This document shows, in pieces, positions 28,981 through 39,521 of a stretch of 64,000 nucleotides of DNA. A program made the position numbers and the translations under genes. Each line of letters starts with the position of its first letter. Within the stretch, counting starts at the first letter, position 1. The notes below the pieces were generated by a model, which worked only from the letters and a program-made list of their open reading frames with translations, made no database searches and was not told the origin of the DNA. The DNA lies in contig CAYNRE010000044.1 in the NCBI GenBank assembly GCA_964399535.1, forward strand, positions 39,904 through 103,903. The letters run 5' to 3'. This DNA is from CAYNRE01 sp964399535 (GTDB lineage Bacteria; Planctomycetota; Planctomycetia; Pirellulales; CAYNRE01).

Positions 28981-29490
28981 TTAGCCGGCCGCGCCCACAA
29001 GCTGCAGGGCCTTCTGGACGCCCGTGTGGGCTCGCTGGGCCTTAAGACAAGTGTGGCGAAAAGTTTCGGGCCGCACCACGCCCGAGATGCGGAAGGTTTC
29101 CACCGGGCCTTTGCGGAAGATCAGGTCGCCCGCTTTGTACCAGGCCTGCCCCGGCTGCACCTCGACGTCGATCGCGTCGAAATTGTCGAGCGAAACGCTT
29201 CGTTCGTCGGTCGGCAGCAGCCCCCGGCGAACCACCACGCGGCGATTGGTGAGCGTGTAGCGGCGGCAGAGCCCCGGCGCCACCTTGGCGAAATACAACG
29301 GCAGGGCAACGGGAATGGAGAGCAACGCCAACAGGTTGCCTAGCGTCAGCGGTCCGCCGAGCCCAAGGGGGGTCGACCACAACTGGCCTAGCGCCCGCCC
29401 GATGCCCCAGGCCGAAAGGCTGGGGAATACCGTCATGATTTCCGTTTCGCCCGATTGGGGAGGACTGACCCCGGCGATCGCTTGCTTCAT
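28981..29490 (-). CDS. Bacterial PH-domain membrane protein (YdbT/bPH2-like)
   Basis: A 169-residue protein. The first part holds the family-like phrase GETEIMTVFPSLSAWGIGRA, then a hydrophobic region (LTLGNLLALLSIPVALPLYF). The second part is a bacterial PH-like domain: RRYTLTNRRVVVRRGLLPTD followed by SVSLDNFDAIDVEVQPG. Such proteins are inner-membrane proteins of unknown function. ATG 29490 (MKQAIAG) is taken as start. The reading from 29649 adds sequence unlike the family, and ATG 29436 (MTVFPSL) is a shorter alternative. It stands alone on the minus strand between two plus-strand units. Confidence 0.8.
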   Translation of the reverse strand: MKQAIAGVSPPQSGETEIMTVFPSLSAWGIGRALGQLWSTPLGLGGPLTLGNLLALLSIPVALPLYFAKVAPGLCRRYTLTNRRVVVRRGLLPTDERSVSLDNFDAIDVEVQPGQAWYKAGDLIFRKGPVETFRISGVVRPETFRHTCLKAQRAHTGVQKALQLVGAAG

Positions 29491-29980
29491 GGCCTGGTTT
29501 GCTGCCTTTGGAGAGACATCGTTCGCTGGGCATCGGCCGCCGCCGACCACCTTGGTCGGGCCGCGTCTTCGCACGGGGGCCAATTCGGCCTGGTGGGGTA
29601 CCCTCGTGATTCTGCCCAGCCGCCTGACGTGAAACGACCAGCCTAGCAAACGGGTTAGGATTCATCCAGAGGCGCGCTCGAAGCGCCGGCGGCGGCTCGA
29701 ACGAACCCAGTCAACCCTGCCCCGCAGGCTGGTGGCCCGCCGCGGTTTTTCGCCGTTTGGCGGCGCCAGGGAGGACATTTATATTTATTGCAACGCAGGC
29801 CGCTCGAGCCCAAAGAGCCGGAAGGCCTCGACCGTTTCGGTGTTCGTTGCCGTGCGACACGATTCCGCATTGCGGCGGCCCGCGAATCGTGGACCCCTGG
29901 CCGGTTCAGTCGCTTGCGGTTGGCTCGGCCAGCGGGGGAACCGGAGGAGCCGCTCTGTAACCCGTTATCCAGATAGGCCT
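29491..29980. other. Intergenic region, nothing recognised
   Basis: The roughly 490 bases between the PH-domain gene (minus) and the tRNA-Ala promoter (plus) contain several overlapping ORFs of random composition. There is a short AT-rich patch around 29775-29795. I see no gene, hairpin or promoter I would defend. Confidence 0.45.
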
Positions 29981-30009
29981 TTGACAGATTGGCTAGGGGT
30001 TCCTACAAT
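29981..30009 (+). promoter_or_regulatory. Near-consensus sigma-70 promoter upstream of tRNA-Ala
   Basis: TTGACA (29981-29986) is followed after exactly 17 bases by TACAAT (30004-30009), eleven of twelve consensus positions. Transcription would begin near 30016, some 220 bases before the tRNA. It is by far the best housekeeping promoter seen in the window. Confidence 0.85.
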
Positions 30010-30238
30010 CCGCCGCTTGCCATCGGGTGAGATGCCCGAGCGTGGCGGGCTTCTCGGCCGCGCCCACTGTGGTAGGATTGCTTGAGCGGCCGGACCGGTT
30101 CGCAAGTCGTGGCTGGCTTCCGGCCTGCGATAGGTGGTTTGAGCTGACTCTCCGAACCGTTGGGCGGCCCAGCCCCTCTTGGTTCGAGGGGTTAGATGTG
30201 TTCCGGGCTGGCCCGACGTTTGAAAGAATGCCCGTTTC

Positions 30239-30311
30239 GGGGCGGTAGCTCAGTTGGGAGAGCGCTGCGTTCGCAATGCAGAGGTCGAGGGTTCGACTCC
30301 CTTCCGCTCCA
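30239..30311 (+). tRNA. tRNA-Ala (anticodon CGC)
   Basis: A complete 73-base cloverleaf. The acceptor stem is GGGGCGG with CCGCTCC and includes the G3:U70 wobble that identifies alanine tRNA. The D arm is GCTC/GAGC. The anticodon arm is CTGCG-TTCGCAA-TGCAG, giving anticodon CGC (reads GCG). The T arm is GAGGG-TTCGACT-CCCTT, with discriminator base A at 30311. The CCA end is not encoded. It is preceded by a strong promoter and followed by a terminator. Confidence 0.98.
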
Positions 30312-30319
30312 CTTGGTTA

Positions 30320-30355
30320 GGCCCACTGGCAGCACTTGTCAGCGGGCCTTTTTTT
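30320..30355 (+). terminator. Rho-independent terminator after tRNA-Ala
   Basis: GGCCC-A-CTG (30320-30328) pairs with CAG-C-GGGCC (30340-30348) with one A/C mismatch, and seven T residues follow at once (30349-30355). It sits nine bases after the tRNA. Confidence 0.88.
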
Positions 30356-30630
30356 CTTGTCCTCGTCGGCACGTACGTTCGCTCGCCGAGGGTTGGCATG
30401 CCGCGCCCGATCAGCGGCCGTTTGGTGAGCATTTGCCCCGAAATTTCCCGGTTCGTCGGTCGCTGGCGCAAACTTTAGTGCAAACCGGCAGCCCGGCAAA
30501 CCGTCGGTGGCCGATCGAGTTACGGTACTCTCGAGTGGAACACGTTCACGGTTGAGCGGCAGCGCGTGCACCAGCGCACCAACATCTACGCGAATGTTGC
30601 AAGGTGGCAGCGAAAAACGGCCCTCGACGG

Positions 30631-30795
30631 TTAGCCGCCCGTTGAAGGTTTCATCGGGCTGCGTTGTCGCAGGGATGCGATGCCAAGACAGCGACCCAAG
30701 TCGTTATTCTGAGAGCCGTGCGGAGCTTGGCTCCGCACTTGGCGCTTGTTGAAATCGGCCACGACGGCAGATTTCAACAGACGGTTCGTCGAGGA
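30631..30795 (+). repeat. Multi-hairpin repeat element, copy 1
   Basis: About 165 bases, matching the reverse complement of 53670-53833 along its whole length at about four bases in five. It folds as successive hairpins: TCGC/GCGA, GCGAC/GTCGT, a perfect stem GTGCGGAGC/GCTCCGCAC with loop TTG, and TTGAAATC/GATTTCAA around GGCCACGACGGCA. It lies between the tRNA-Ala unit and the end of kdpE, in a gene-free stretch (30356-30882). The 26 bases over the third hairpin are identical in both copies. Confidence 0.85.
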
Positions 30796-30882
30796 ACCCA
30801 AAGCGGCTTAGGCGGTCCGCGAGTACGCAGGAGGGGGCGACCAGTTTCCTCTCGGCCTGCGCCGTTCGAACTCGGCCAGCCA

Positions 30883-31614
30883 CTAGCCGGTTTCCGGCGG
30901 GGCAGCGTCGCCGGTCGCCTCGCGCAAGCGATACCCAACGCCCTGCTCGGTGATCAGCAGCGCAGGGCGGCTGGGGTTGTTTTCCAGCTTCTTGCGCAGG
31001 TTGGCCACGAAGACCCGAACATAGTGTGGCTCGTACACGGCATGCGGCCCCCAGACCTCCTTCAACAACTGCCGGTGGGTAACCACTTTGCCAGCGTTGC
31101 GGGCAAGAACGGCAAGCAGGTCGAACTCGATCTTGGTCAGTTTCACTTCGGCGTTCGCCCGGGCGACCGTGCGGGCCGCCAGGTCGATGCAGAGATTTCC
31201 CGTACGGACGACGCTGTTGGCGGGCGCGTTGAGCGGTGCCCGGGCGGCGTGCCGCAGCGCCACGCGGATGCGGGCCAATAGCTCTCCCACACCGAACGGC
31301 TTGGTAAGGTAGTCGTCGGCGCCGGCATCCAGGGCGGCGATTTTCGAGGCTTCCTCGCCGCGGGCCGAGATCACCACGATGGGAATCGCCGACCATTGCC
31401 GCACTTGGGCAATGAGTTGGCTTCCCTCCAGGTCGGGCAGGCCAAGATCGAGCAAAACCAGCGCGGGAAGCTGTTGGGTGATCGCGCGCAGTCCCTCGCG
31501 CGCGGTCGTTGTTTCCACCACGCGAAAGCCTTCGACCGAAAGCGAGGCCTGCAGAAAACGCCGGATCGGCGCTTCGTCCTCCACAATCACCACCAGCGGC
31601 TGTGAATGGCTCAT
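30883..31614 (-). CDS. kdpE: KdpE, OmpR-family response regulator
   Basis: A 243-residue regulator of the kdp operon. The receiver has VVIVEDEAPIRRFLQ, the phosphoacceptor Asp in LVLLDLGLPDLEG, and the conserved Lys in DDYLTKPFGVGEL. The C-terminal winged helix has LTKIEFDLLAVLARNAGKVV, HRQLLKEVWGP and YVRVFVANLRKKLE. It is phosphorylated by KdpD under potassium limitation or salt stress and activates kdp transcription. It starts inside the last four bases of kdpD and is the last gene of the operon. No terminator is obvious after it; repeat copy 1 lies about 90 bases downstream. Confidence 0.97.
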   Translation of the reverse strand: MSHSQPLVVIVEDEAPIRRFLQASLSVEGFRVVETTTAREGLRAITQQLPALVLLDLGLPDLEGSQLIAQVRQWSAIPIVVISARGEEASKIAALDAGADDYLTKPFGVGELLARIRVALRHAARAPLNAPANSVVRTGNLCIDLAARTVARANAEVKLTKIEFDLLAVLARNAGKVVTHRQLLKEVWGPHAVYEPHYVRVFVANLRKKLENNPSRPALLITEQGVGYRLREATGDAAPPETG

Positions 31615-34328
31615 AGACGGCCTTGGTGCGGATTGGGTTCGCTGAGGGTTGGCGGCGGCTCGTCCGAGGGGAGCCAGACGCGCACGAGGGCACCACCCTG
31701 GGGGCGGTTCTCGGCCTCGATCCGCCCCCCATGGGCTTCAGCAATCGCGCGGCAAATCGCCAGGCCGATGCCGGTACCGCGGCGGTCGCCCCCGGTGTCG
31801 CTGCCGCGGTAGAAGAGATCGAAGACGCGTTGTTCTTCTCCTGGGGGAAACCCGCGACCCCGGTCGGCCACCTCCAAGAGGATACCGCGGCCGCTACGAC
31901 GGCCGTGAATTTCGATGGGAGCATCCGGGCCGGAGTACTTGATTGCGTTATCGATCAGGTTGACCAGCAGCACTTCGATCAGCACGGCGTCGACTTGAGC
32001 CAGGGGAAGCGCGTCGTCGAGTTCGATCTGCACCTGGCGGTGAGCGAGCTGGCGCTCCAGACGCGTAAGGGTCGACCCGATGATATCGTCGAGCGGATGC
32101 CACTGGCGATCGATGGCCACTTTGCCGCTCGACAATCTGGTCATATGCAACAGGCTTTCGACCAGTTGCGAGAGCCGCTCGGCCTCGTCGTTCATCATGG
32201 TCAGCAGATCGTGCCGGGTGGCCGGATCGAGCGCGTCGTACGAGGCGGCCAGGGTGCTGCTGGCGCCCGCGATGCCCGCTAGCGGGGTGCGTAGATCGTG
32301 GGAAACGGCGCTTAGCAGCGAGCTGCGCAGGCGCTCGGTTTCGGCGGTCAATCGTGCTTGCTCCGCCTGTTCGGTCAAGCGCGATCGCTCGACGGCCAGG
32401 GCCACGTGCGAGGCGAAGGTATCCAAGAGGTGCCGCTGGTCGTTGAAGTGGCTGTTTTTCTCCGGTTGTACGGCGAGCACACCCATCACGCCGTTTGGCG
32501 TGGAGAGGGGCAGATAGAGCGCCCCGGCGCTGGGCAAGGTGTCGGTGCCCTTGCCGGCGGGTTCGTCGTGGTCGTAAACCCACTGCGCCGCGGCGAATTC
32601 GGCCGCACTGGCGGCGAACAGGTGCAGATCGCCGAGCACCGGCAGGATCTTCCCCTGCGCGTCGGGCAGGAAAATGACGGCGTAGGCGTCGAACACCTCG
32701 GCGATCGTTTGTTCCGCGTCTTCCACCAGTTTCCTGCGGTCGGCCAAGGCCGCGAGTCGCTTGGTGAGCCGGTAAAGGGCCTCGGTCCGGCGCTCGTTGC
32801 CGCGCGCCACATCGGCCTGGCGGCGGACACGGGCCATGAGCGTGCTGGCGGTCAGGCCCACGGCCAGCATCACGGCGAAGGTGATCAGGTATTGCGAGTC
32901 GTAAACGGTAATTCCATAGAACGGTTCGGTGAACAGCAGGTCGAACAGCAACACTGCCGCGAGCGAGGTGGCAATGGCCGGCGCTTTGCCAAAGCGGACC
33001 GCCGAGAAGACCACGGCCAGCAGGTAGATCATTACCAGGTTGGCTTCGGTGAAGCGCCAGGCATGAAAAGCAAGCGCGGCGGCCGTGGCGGCCGCGAGCG
33101 ATAGTGCCGCGCCCCACCAGCCGCGCCACCCGGGCGAAGAGGGCTCGCCCAGTCGAGCGGTTCGAACTGGCTCGTCGACACCGCGGACGATCAGCATGTC
33201 GATGTCGCCGCTATGCTCGACCAGCCGGTCCACAAACGCCTTGCGGCGCGTCCAGCGCCAGGCCGGCGGCTGCACCGTCTTGCCGATCACGATCTTGGTT
33301 ACATTGCGCCGCTCGGCATAGGCCAGTAGTTCCGCGGCAATGTCGTCGCCGGTAAGCCGGGCGACATCGGCGCCCAATCGCTCGGCAAGCTGCAGGTGAC
33401 GATGAATCTGGTCCGACTCGGCGGTGCTGAGCGGGCTCGATTCCGCGGCAACGTGCACGGCGGTCCAGGGGGCGTCGAGCCGGTCGGCCAGCCGCTTCGC
33501 CGCGCGAATCACCTTGGCCGAGGTCGGGCTGGGGCCCACGCAAACAAGCAGGCGTTCGTTGGTGGGCCAAGGCACCTTGGCGGCGGTACCAAGGCGGGCG
33601 GCTTCCACGTCTTCATGAATGCGTTCGGCCGTTTGCCGCAGCGCAATTTCCCGCAGCGCAACCAGGTTTTCCCGGCGAAAAAACCGCTCGAGCGCCTGAG
33701 CGGCCTGCCGCGGAACGTAAATCTTTCCTTGTCGAAGCCGCTCCAAAAGCTCGGCCGGGGGCAAATCGACCAGCACCACGTCGGCCGCCGATTCGAACAC
33801 GCTATCGGGCACCGTTTCGCGTACGACCACTCCGCTGATTTGAGCAACGATATCGTTGAGCGACTCGATGTGCTGCACATTGACCGTGGAGTAGACGTCG
33901 ATGCCGGCATCGAGCAGTTCCTCGACGTCTTGCCAGCGTTTGATATGACGCGAGCCGGCGACATTGGTGTGTGCCAACTCGTCGACCAGGATCAGCTCGG
34001 GCTTGCGCTCCAGCGCACCATCCAGATTAAACTCGCGAAGCCTGGCCCCGCGGTATTCCAGATCGAGCGTGGGCAAACACTCCAGCCCTTCGAGCAGGGC
34101 CTGGGTCTCGGGGCGGCTGTGCGGCTCGACATAGCCGACCACGACATCGCGCCCCTCGGCGCTTTGCTGCCGGGCGGCTTGCAGCATGGCATAGGTTTTG
34201 CCCACGCCGGCGGCATAGCCGAAAAAAAGCTTCAGTCGGCCCCGCTTGCTCGCCGCTCCGGAAGCGGTCTCTTCCGCGCGAACGCGCTGCAGCATTTGTT
34301 CGGGGGTGGGCCGTGCGTCGTCGCTCAT
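31611..34328 (-). CDS. kdpD: KdpD, osmosensitive K+ channel sensor histidine kinase
   Basis: A 905-residue sensor of normal KdpD length. The N-terminal KdpD domain has the Walker A motif GYAAGVGKTYAMLQ, followed by LPTLDLEYRG and VDELAHTNVAGSRH. A universal-stress-protein-like domain follows (RLLVCVGPSPTSAKVIRAAK). Four membrane helices come at about residues 400-500, then a GAF-like region, then HisKA with SAVSHDLRTPLAGIAGA and an ATPase domain with N box LLVNLIDNAIKYSG and G box DRGRGFPPGEE. It senses K+ and ionic state and phosphorylates KdpE. It overlaps kdpC and kdpE by four bases each, so the three are translationally coupled. Confidence 0.97.
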   Translation of the reverse strand: MSDDARPTPEQMLQRVRAEETASGAASKRGRLKLFFGYAAGVGKTYAMLQAARQQSAEGRDVVVGYVEPHSRPETQALLEGLECLPTLDLEYRGARLREFNLDGALERKPELILVDELAHTNVAGSRHIKRWQDVEELLDAGIDVYSTVNVQHIESLNDIVAQISGVVVRETVPDSVFESAADVVLVDLPPAELLERLRQGKIYVPRQAAQALERFFRRENLVALREIALRQTAERIHEDVEAARLGTAAKVPWPTNERLLVCVGPSPTSAKVIRAAKRLADRLDAPWTAVHVAAESSPLSTAESDQIHRHLQLAERLGADVARLTGDDIAAELLAYAERRNVTKIVIGKTVQPPAWRWTRRKAFVDRLVEHSGDIDMLIVRGVDEPVRTARLGEPSSPGWRGWWGAALSLAAATAAALAFHAWRFTEANLVMIYLLAVVFSAVRFGKAPAIATSLAAVLLFDLLFTEPFYGITVYDSQYLITFAVMLAVGLTASTLMARVRRQADVARGNERRTEALYRLTKRLAALADRRKLVEDAEQTIAEVFDAYAVIFLPDAQGKILPVLGDLHLFAASAAEFAAAQWVYDHDEPAGKGTDTLPSAGALYLPLSTPNGVMGVLAVQPEKNSHFNDQRHLLDTFASHVALAVERSRLTEQAEQARLTAETERLRSSLLSAVSHDLRTPLAGIAGASSTLAASYDALDPATRHDLLTMMNDEAERLSQLVESLLHMTRLSSGKVAIDRQWHPLDDIIGSTLTRLERQLAHRQVQIELDDALPLAQVDAVLIEVLLVNLIDNAIKYSGPDAPIEIHGRRSGRGILLEVADRGRGFPPGEEQRVFDLFYRGSDTGGDRRGTGIGLAICRAIAEAHGGRIEAENRPQGGALVRVWLPSDEPPPTLSEPNPHQGRL

Positions 34329-34906
34329 GGTCCAGGTTGAGCCGCGGAATCACTCGCGTCGAGAGCCAGATTGAGCAAGAGCACGTTGACAAGCTGCCCG
34401 TCTTCACCGGCCGTCAACGGTATGGACTCGATGCCCCGGTCGACGAGGGCCAATACCGCGCTTTCTTCCATTCCTCGCGCGCGAGCGACCCGCGCCGCCT
34501 GAAAGCGCGCAGCCGCGAGGCTGATGTGCGGATCGAGACCAGCTCCGGAAGCCGTTACCAGGTCGGCGGGCACGGTCGTACCCTCTTGGGGCGCCAGTTG
34601 GGCGATCGCAGCCTCGGCTCGGGTGCGGAGCGCGAGATTGGCTGGCGACAGATTGCTGCCCGCCGCCGCCGATGCATCGTAGCCGCAGGCCGAGGGCCGG
34701 GGCCAGAAGTATTTCGGCTGCGTGAACGATTGCCCGATGAGTCGGGAGCCAATCAGCGTTCCGGCCGGGCCGGTTACCAGCGACCCCAGGCGAGCCTTGG
34801 GAGCCAAGACCGCGGCCAGGCCCAGAACCGTCAGCGGGTAAACGACCGCGCAGAGAGCGATTGTCAGTCCACAAAGGCGAACGCTCGCCAAGCATTCCCG
34901 GATCAT
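34325..34906 (-). CDS. kdpC: KdpC, K+-transporting ATPase subunit C
   Basis: A 193-residue single-pass membrane subunit that stabilises the KdpFABC complex and raises ATP affinity. One N-terminal helix (LTIALCAVVYPLTVLGLAAV) is followed by the family motifs GSRLIGQSFTQPKYFWPRPS, GYDASAAAGSNLSPANLAL, VTASGAGLDPHISLAAARFQ and ARARGMEE. The order kdpB-kdpC-kdpD is standard. It overlaps kdpD by four bases and starts 38 bases after kdpB. Confidence 0.97.
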   Translation of the reverse strand: MIRECLASVRLCGLTIALCAVVYPLTVLGLAAVLAPKARLGSLVTGPAGTLIGSRLIGQSFTQPKYFWPRPSACGYDASAAAGSNLSPANLALRTRAEAAIAQLAPQEGTTVPADLVTASGAGLDPHISLAAARFQAARVARARGMEESAVLALVDRGIESIPLTAGEDGQLVNVLLLNLALDASDSAAQPGP

Positions 34907-34944
34907 CGATTCGCACCTTATGGGTGGGTAGTGGCCGGGGCCGG

Positions 34945-37067
<2,123 letters not shown>

Positions 37068-37071
<4 letters not shown>

Positions 37072-38711
37072 TGGCCGGCCACCGTCGCCAGGTGCTCGGC
37101 CAGGGGGCCGAGGAAAGCCAAGGGCAAGAACAGCAGCGCCCCGACGATCAACACCGTGCCCAGCAGGATCACGCCAAACATCCAGGAATCAGTCCGAAAG
37201 GTTCCGGCGCTCTCGCTGCTGGGCTTCTTGCGGCCCAGCGAGGCGGCAATGGCCAAGGGAGCAACGATCGGCAGATAGCGCCCCAAGAGCATTACCAGGC
37301 CCGTGGCGATATTCCAGGCGGGAGTGTTATCGCCCAGCCCTTCGAAACCAGAACCGTTATTGGCCGCTGCCGAACTGAATTCGTAGGCAATCTCGGTGAA
37401 GCCGTGGCTGCCGCCGTCTTGTACGGTCGATTGCCCCCATCCGGTCGCCGCGAAGAGCGCTACGCCCCCCAGGATCAAGAGCGGGTGCAGTAGGAGCGTC
37501 AGCAAAGCCAGCCGCATTTCAGGCGTTTCGATCTTCCGGGCCATGTACTCAGGCGTTCGGCCGACCATCATGCCCGCGAGAAATACGGCCACCAGGATGA
37601 ATAGGAACATGTTGATCATGCCGACGCCCACGCCGCCGAATGCCACGTTGAGCCACATGCCCGCGAGCGGTATCAGGCCGGTCAAAGGGTTCAGGCTGTC
37701 GTGCATGCAGTTTACCGACCCGTTCGAGGTGGCGGTCGTCGTGGCCGCCCAAGTGGGGCCCGCGGCGAAGCCGAACCGTAGTTCCTTGCCTTCGAGGTTG
37801 GGTGTTTGGGTCACGGCAAGACCCTCGAACGCCGCCGTCGGCGCTCGCTCGAGCAGCAACGCGGCGCCCACCATCGGCAGGTAAAGCAGCGTCATCACGG
37901 CGAAGACCACCGATGCGTGCCGTAATCGGCCAGTCATTCGCCCAAACATCCACACCGACCCCATGGGAATGAGCACGATCGCCAAGGTGCTAACGAGATT
38001 GGTCCAGTATGTGGGGTTCTCTAAAGGGTGGGCGCTGTTGGGACCAAAAAAGCCGCCGCCGTTGGTGCCGAGTTGTTTGATTGCCAGAAAAGCGGCCACC
38101 GGCCCGCGCGCGATCGTTTGCTGGGCTCCTTCGAGCGTGGTCACCTCAGCCGCCGGGGCAAAGGTCATCGGTACCCCTGAGACGACGAAAAACAGGGCCC
38201 AGAAAAACGCCAGGGGCAGAAGCACCAGCACGCTCACCCGGAACACGTCGCGATAGAAGTTACCGACCAGCTCCCGCCCGGCGATTGCCCGAGCCAGCGC
38301 CGCCAGCGAGGCGATGCCGGTCGCGGCGGAGACGAATTGCAGCCACATCAGGGCACATTGCGAGAGGTAGCTCAGCGAGACCTCGCCGGAATAGTGCTGC
38401 AAGTTGGTGTTGGTGGTGAACGAGATGGCCGTGTGGAAGGCCAGCGTCGGCTCGAGCGCGGTTTTCCCGTCGGGATTGAGCGGATGCCAAGACTGAGTCG
38501 CCAACACGCCGAACACCACTAAAAACATCAGGACGTTGAAGCAAAGCAGCGAGCGGCAATAGGCCCCCCAGCCCTGTTCGCCAACGCCGTTGCGGGTTCC
38601 CTTCTCCGATTTCGGATCGAGAACGCCAGCCAGGTACGCGCCCAGCGGCCACGACGCCAGCATGGCGAGGGCAATTACGATCGCGGGTACAGGCAGCCCG
38701 GTCATGTTCAA
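37068..38711 (-). CDS. kdpA: KdpA, K+-transporting ATPase subunit A
   Basis: The 547-residue K+-selective channel-like subunit with about ten membrane helices. Selectivity-loop regions are seen in ISFTTNTNLQHYSGE, TNGGGFFGPNSAHPLENPT, VNCMHDSLNPLTGLIPL and ANNGSGFEGLGDNTPAWN, matching the pseudo-fourfold pore repeats of the family. It forms the high-affinity K+ uptake complex with KdpB, C and F. It starts 22 bases after kdpF. Confidence 0.97.
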
Positions 38712-38733
38712 TTCTCGTTAAAGAACGGTGCGG

Positions 38734-38814
38734 TCAGAACCACTCGGGAGCGATCATGGCGATGAGCAGGTACGCCATGGCCAGCACGGCCACGACGATG
38801 ACGAGCGTGTTCAT
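38734..38814 (-). CDS. kdpF: KdpF, K+-transporting ATPase small subunit
   Basis: A 26-residue single-helix protein (MNTLVIVVAVLAMAYLLIAM, ending PEWF). KdpF stabilises the KdpABC complex; Escherichia coli KdpF is 29 residues and ends AEAF. Length, hydrophobicity, ending and position directly upstream of kdpA all fit. Its ATG overlaps the stop codon of the preceding 32-residue ORF (ATGA), so translation is coupled. Confidence 0.88.
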   Translation of the reverse strand: MNTLVIVVAVLAMAYLLIAMIAPEWF

Positions 38815-38909
38815 GGTTTTCTCCCCGTGGACCATTCGATTAGCCAGACCAGACCAAGGATCGCAGCGAACCCAGTCAGGCCAAGTAGCAGCATTGCCAG
38901 CCAGAGCAT
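38811..38909 (-). CDS. 32-residue membrane protein upstream of kdpF
   Basis: A small ORF too short for routine gene callers. It begins at ATG 38909 with a good ribosome-binding site (GGAGAGG, 5 bases upstream) and ends in a TGA that overlaps the kdpF ATG. The product (MLWLAMLLLGLTGFAAILGL, then VWLIEWSTGRKP) is one membrane helix with a basic tail. Ribosome-binding site, overlap and composition support translation. It is the first gene of the kdp operon. I do not recognise a family; it could be a further accessory subunit of KdpFABC. Confidence 0.75.
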   Translation of the reverse strand: MLWLAMLLLGLTGFAAILGLVWLIEWSTGRKP

Positions 38910-38972
38910 GACAACCTCTCCGTGAGCGACCTTCCTCCCTCGGAAAGTATCGCCAAGCCAAGATCAAAAGGG

Positions 38973-39013
38973 CGTCAAGAGTCGACGCCAGGATGTTAAG
39001 AATTCGTCAAGAG
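38973..39013 (-). promoter_or_regulatory. Direct repeat upstream of the kdp operon (candidate KdpE site)
   Basis: On the minus strand CTCTTGACG occurs twice (39013-39005 and 38981-38973), 32 bases apart, close to three helical turns. The pair lies 64-104 bases upstream of the first kdp start codon. Each copy includes a -35-like TTGACG, so promoter and operator readings are both possible. Confidence 0.35.
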
Positions 39014-39521
39014 CGGATTCTCGACGCACGGGCAGCCGTGATTGCGCCGCGAGTATTTCAACAGACCGCCAGGGGCAGCGCTTGCCGACCGCGGTTTCTG
39101 CCGGGGCCTGAACCTGAGTCGGAGAGGGCCCGGTTGGGAGGGCCCCGGCCTCTCGGGACGGCGCGCGGGTCCGCAGCGAGCCGCACTGGGGGGCAGTTGT
39201 GGCTGTTCTTTGCCGTGATTTGCCGTGCCGATCGGTGCGTCTGTATTGATCCTGGAGACTCCAACAATCAGAATGGCCGGGCTTAGTCTGTAGGTGCGTC
39301 GATGGCGACTTGCGTGGGCACGGGCGACGGACGACTGCGAGCCGAGGTGTGCCAGTGGGCCCAGGCTCGACACGGCCAAGGCAAGACACGTTCCAGCGCC
39401 TGCGCAGCGACGGGCGGAGATCACTGGTCGATCGCGAACGCCGAGCGTAAGCCGTCGGCGGCCTGCTTGCTGATGCTGAGCTTGCGGCAGCGCTGGTAGC
39501 TCGAGATTTCGAGGGGGCAGC
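39014..39521. other. Divergent intergenic region between kdp and the giant surface-protein gene
   Basis: About 500 bases that should contain the promoter of the giant plus-strand gene. A weak pair, TTGATC and CAGAAT 17 bases apart near 39248-39276, is the best I can offer. A minus-strand ORF across it is Ser/Arg/Pro-rich and looks non-coding. Confidence 0.4.

Noticed and set aside
29732..30085. 117-residue plus-strand ORF before tRNA-Ala
   Set aside because: Random composition, no ribosome-binding site, and it overlaps the tRNA promoter.
30028..30150. tRNA-Ser-like stretch (GAGATGCCCGAGCG with a CCCG/CGGG arm)
   Set aside because: No anticodon stem and no matching 3' acceptor arm can be formed; only the D-arm resemblance is real.
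39054..39066. Possible third copy of the multi-hairpin element (TATTTCAACAGAC)
   Set aside because: Only 13 bases match the end of the element and none of the stems is present; chance or an old remnant.
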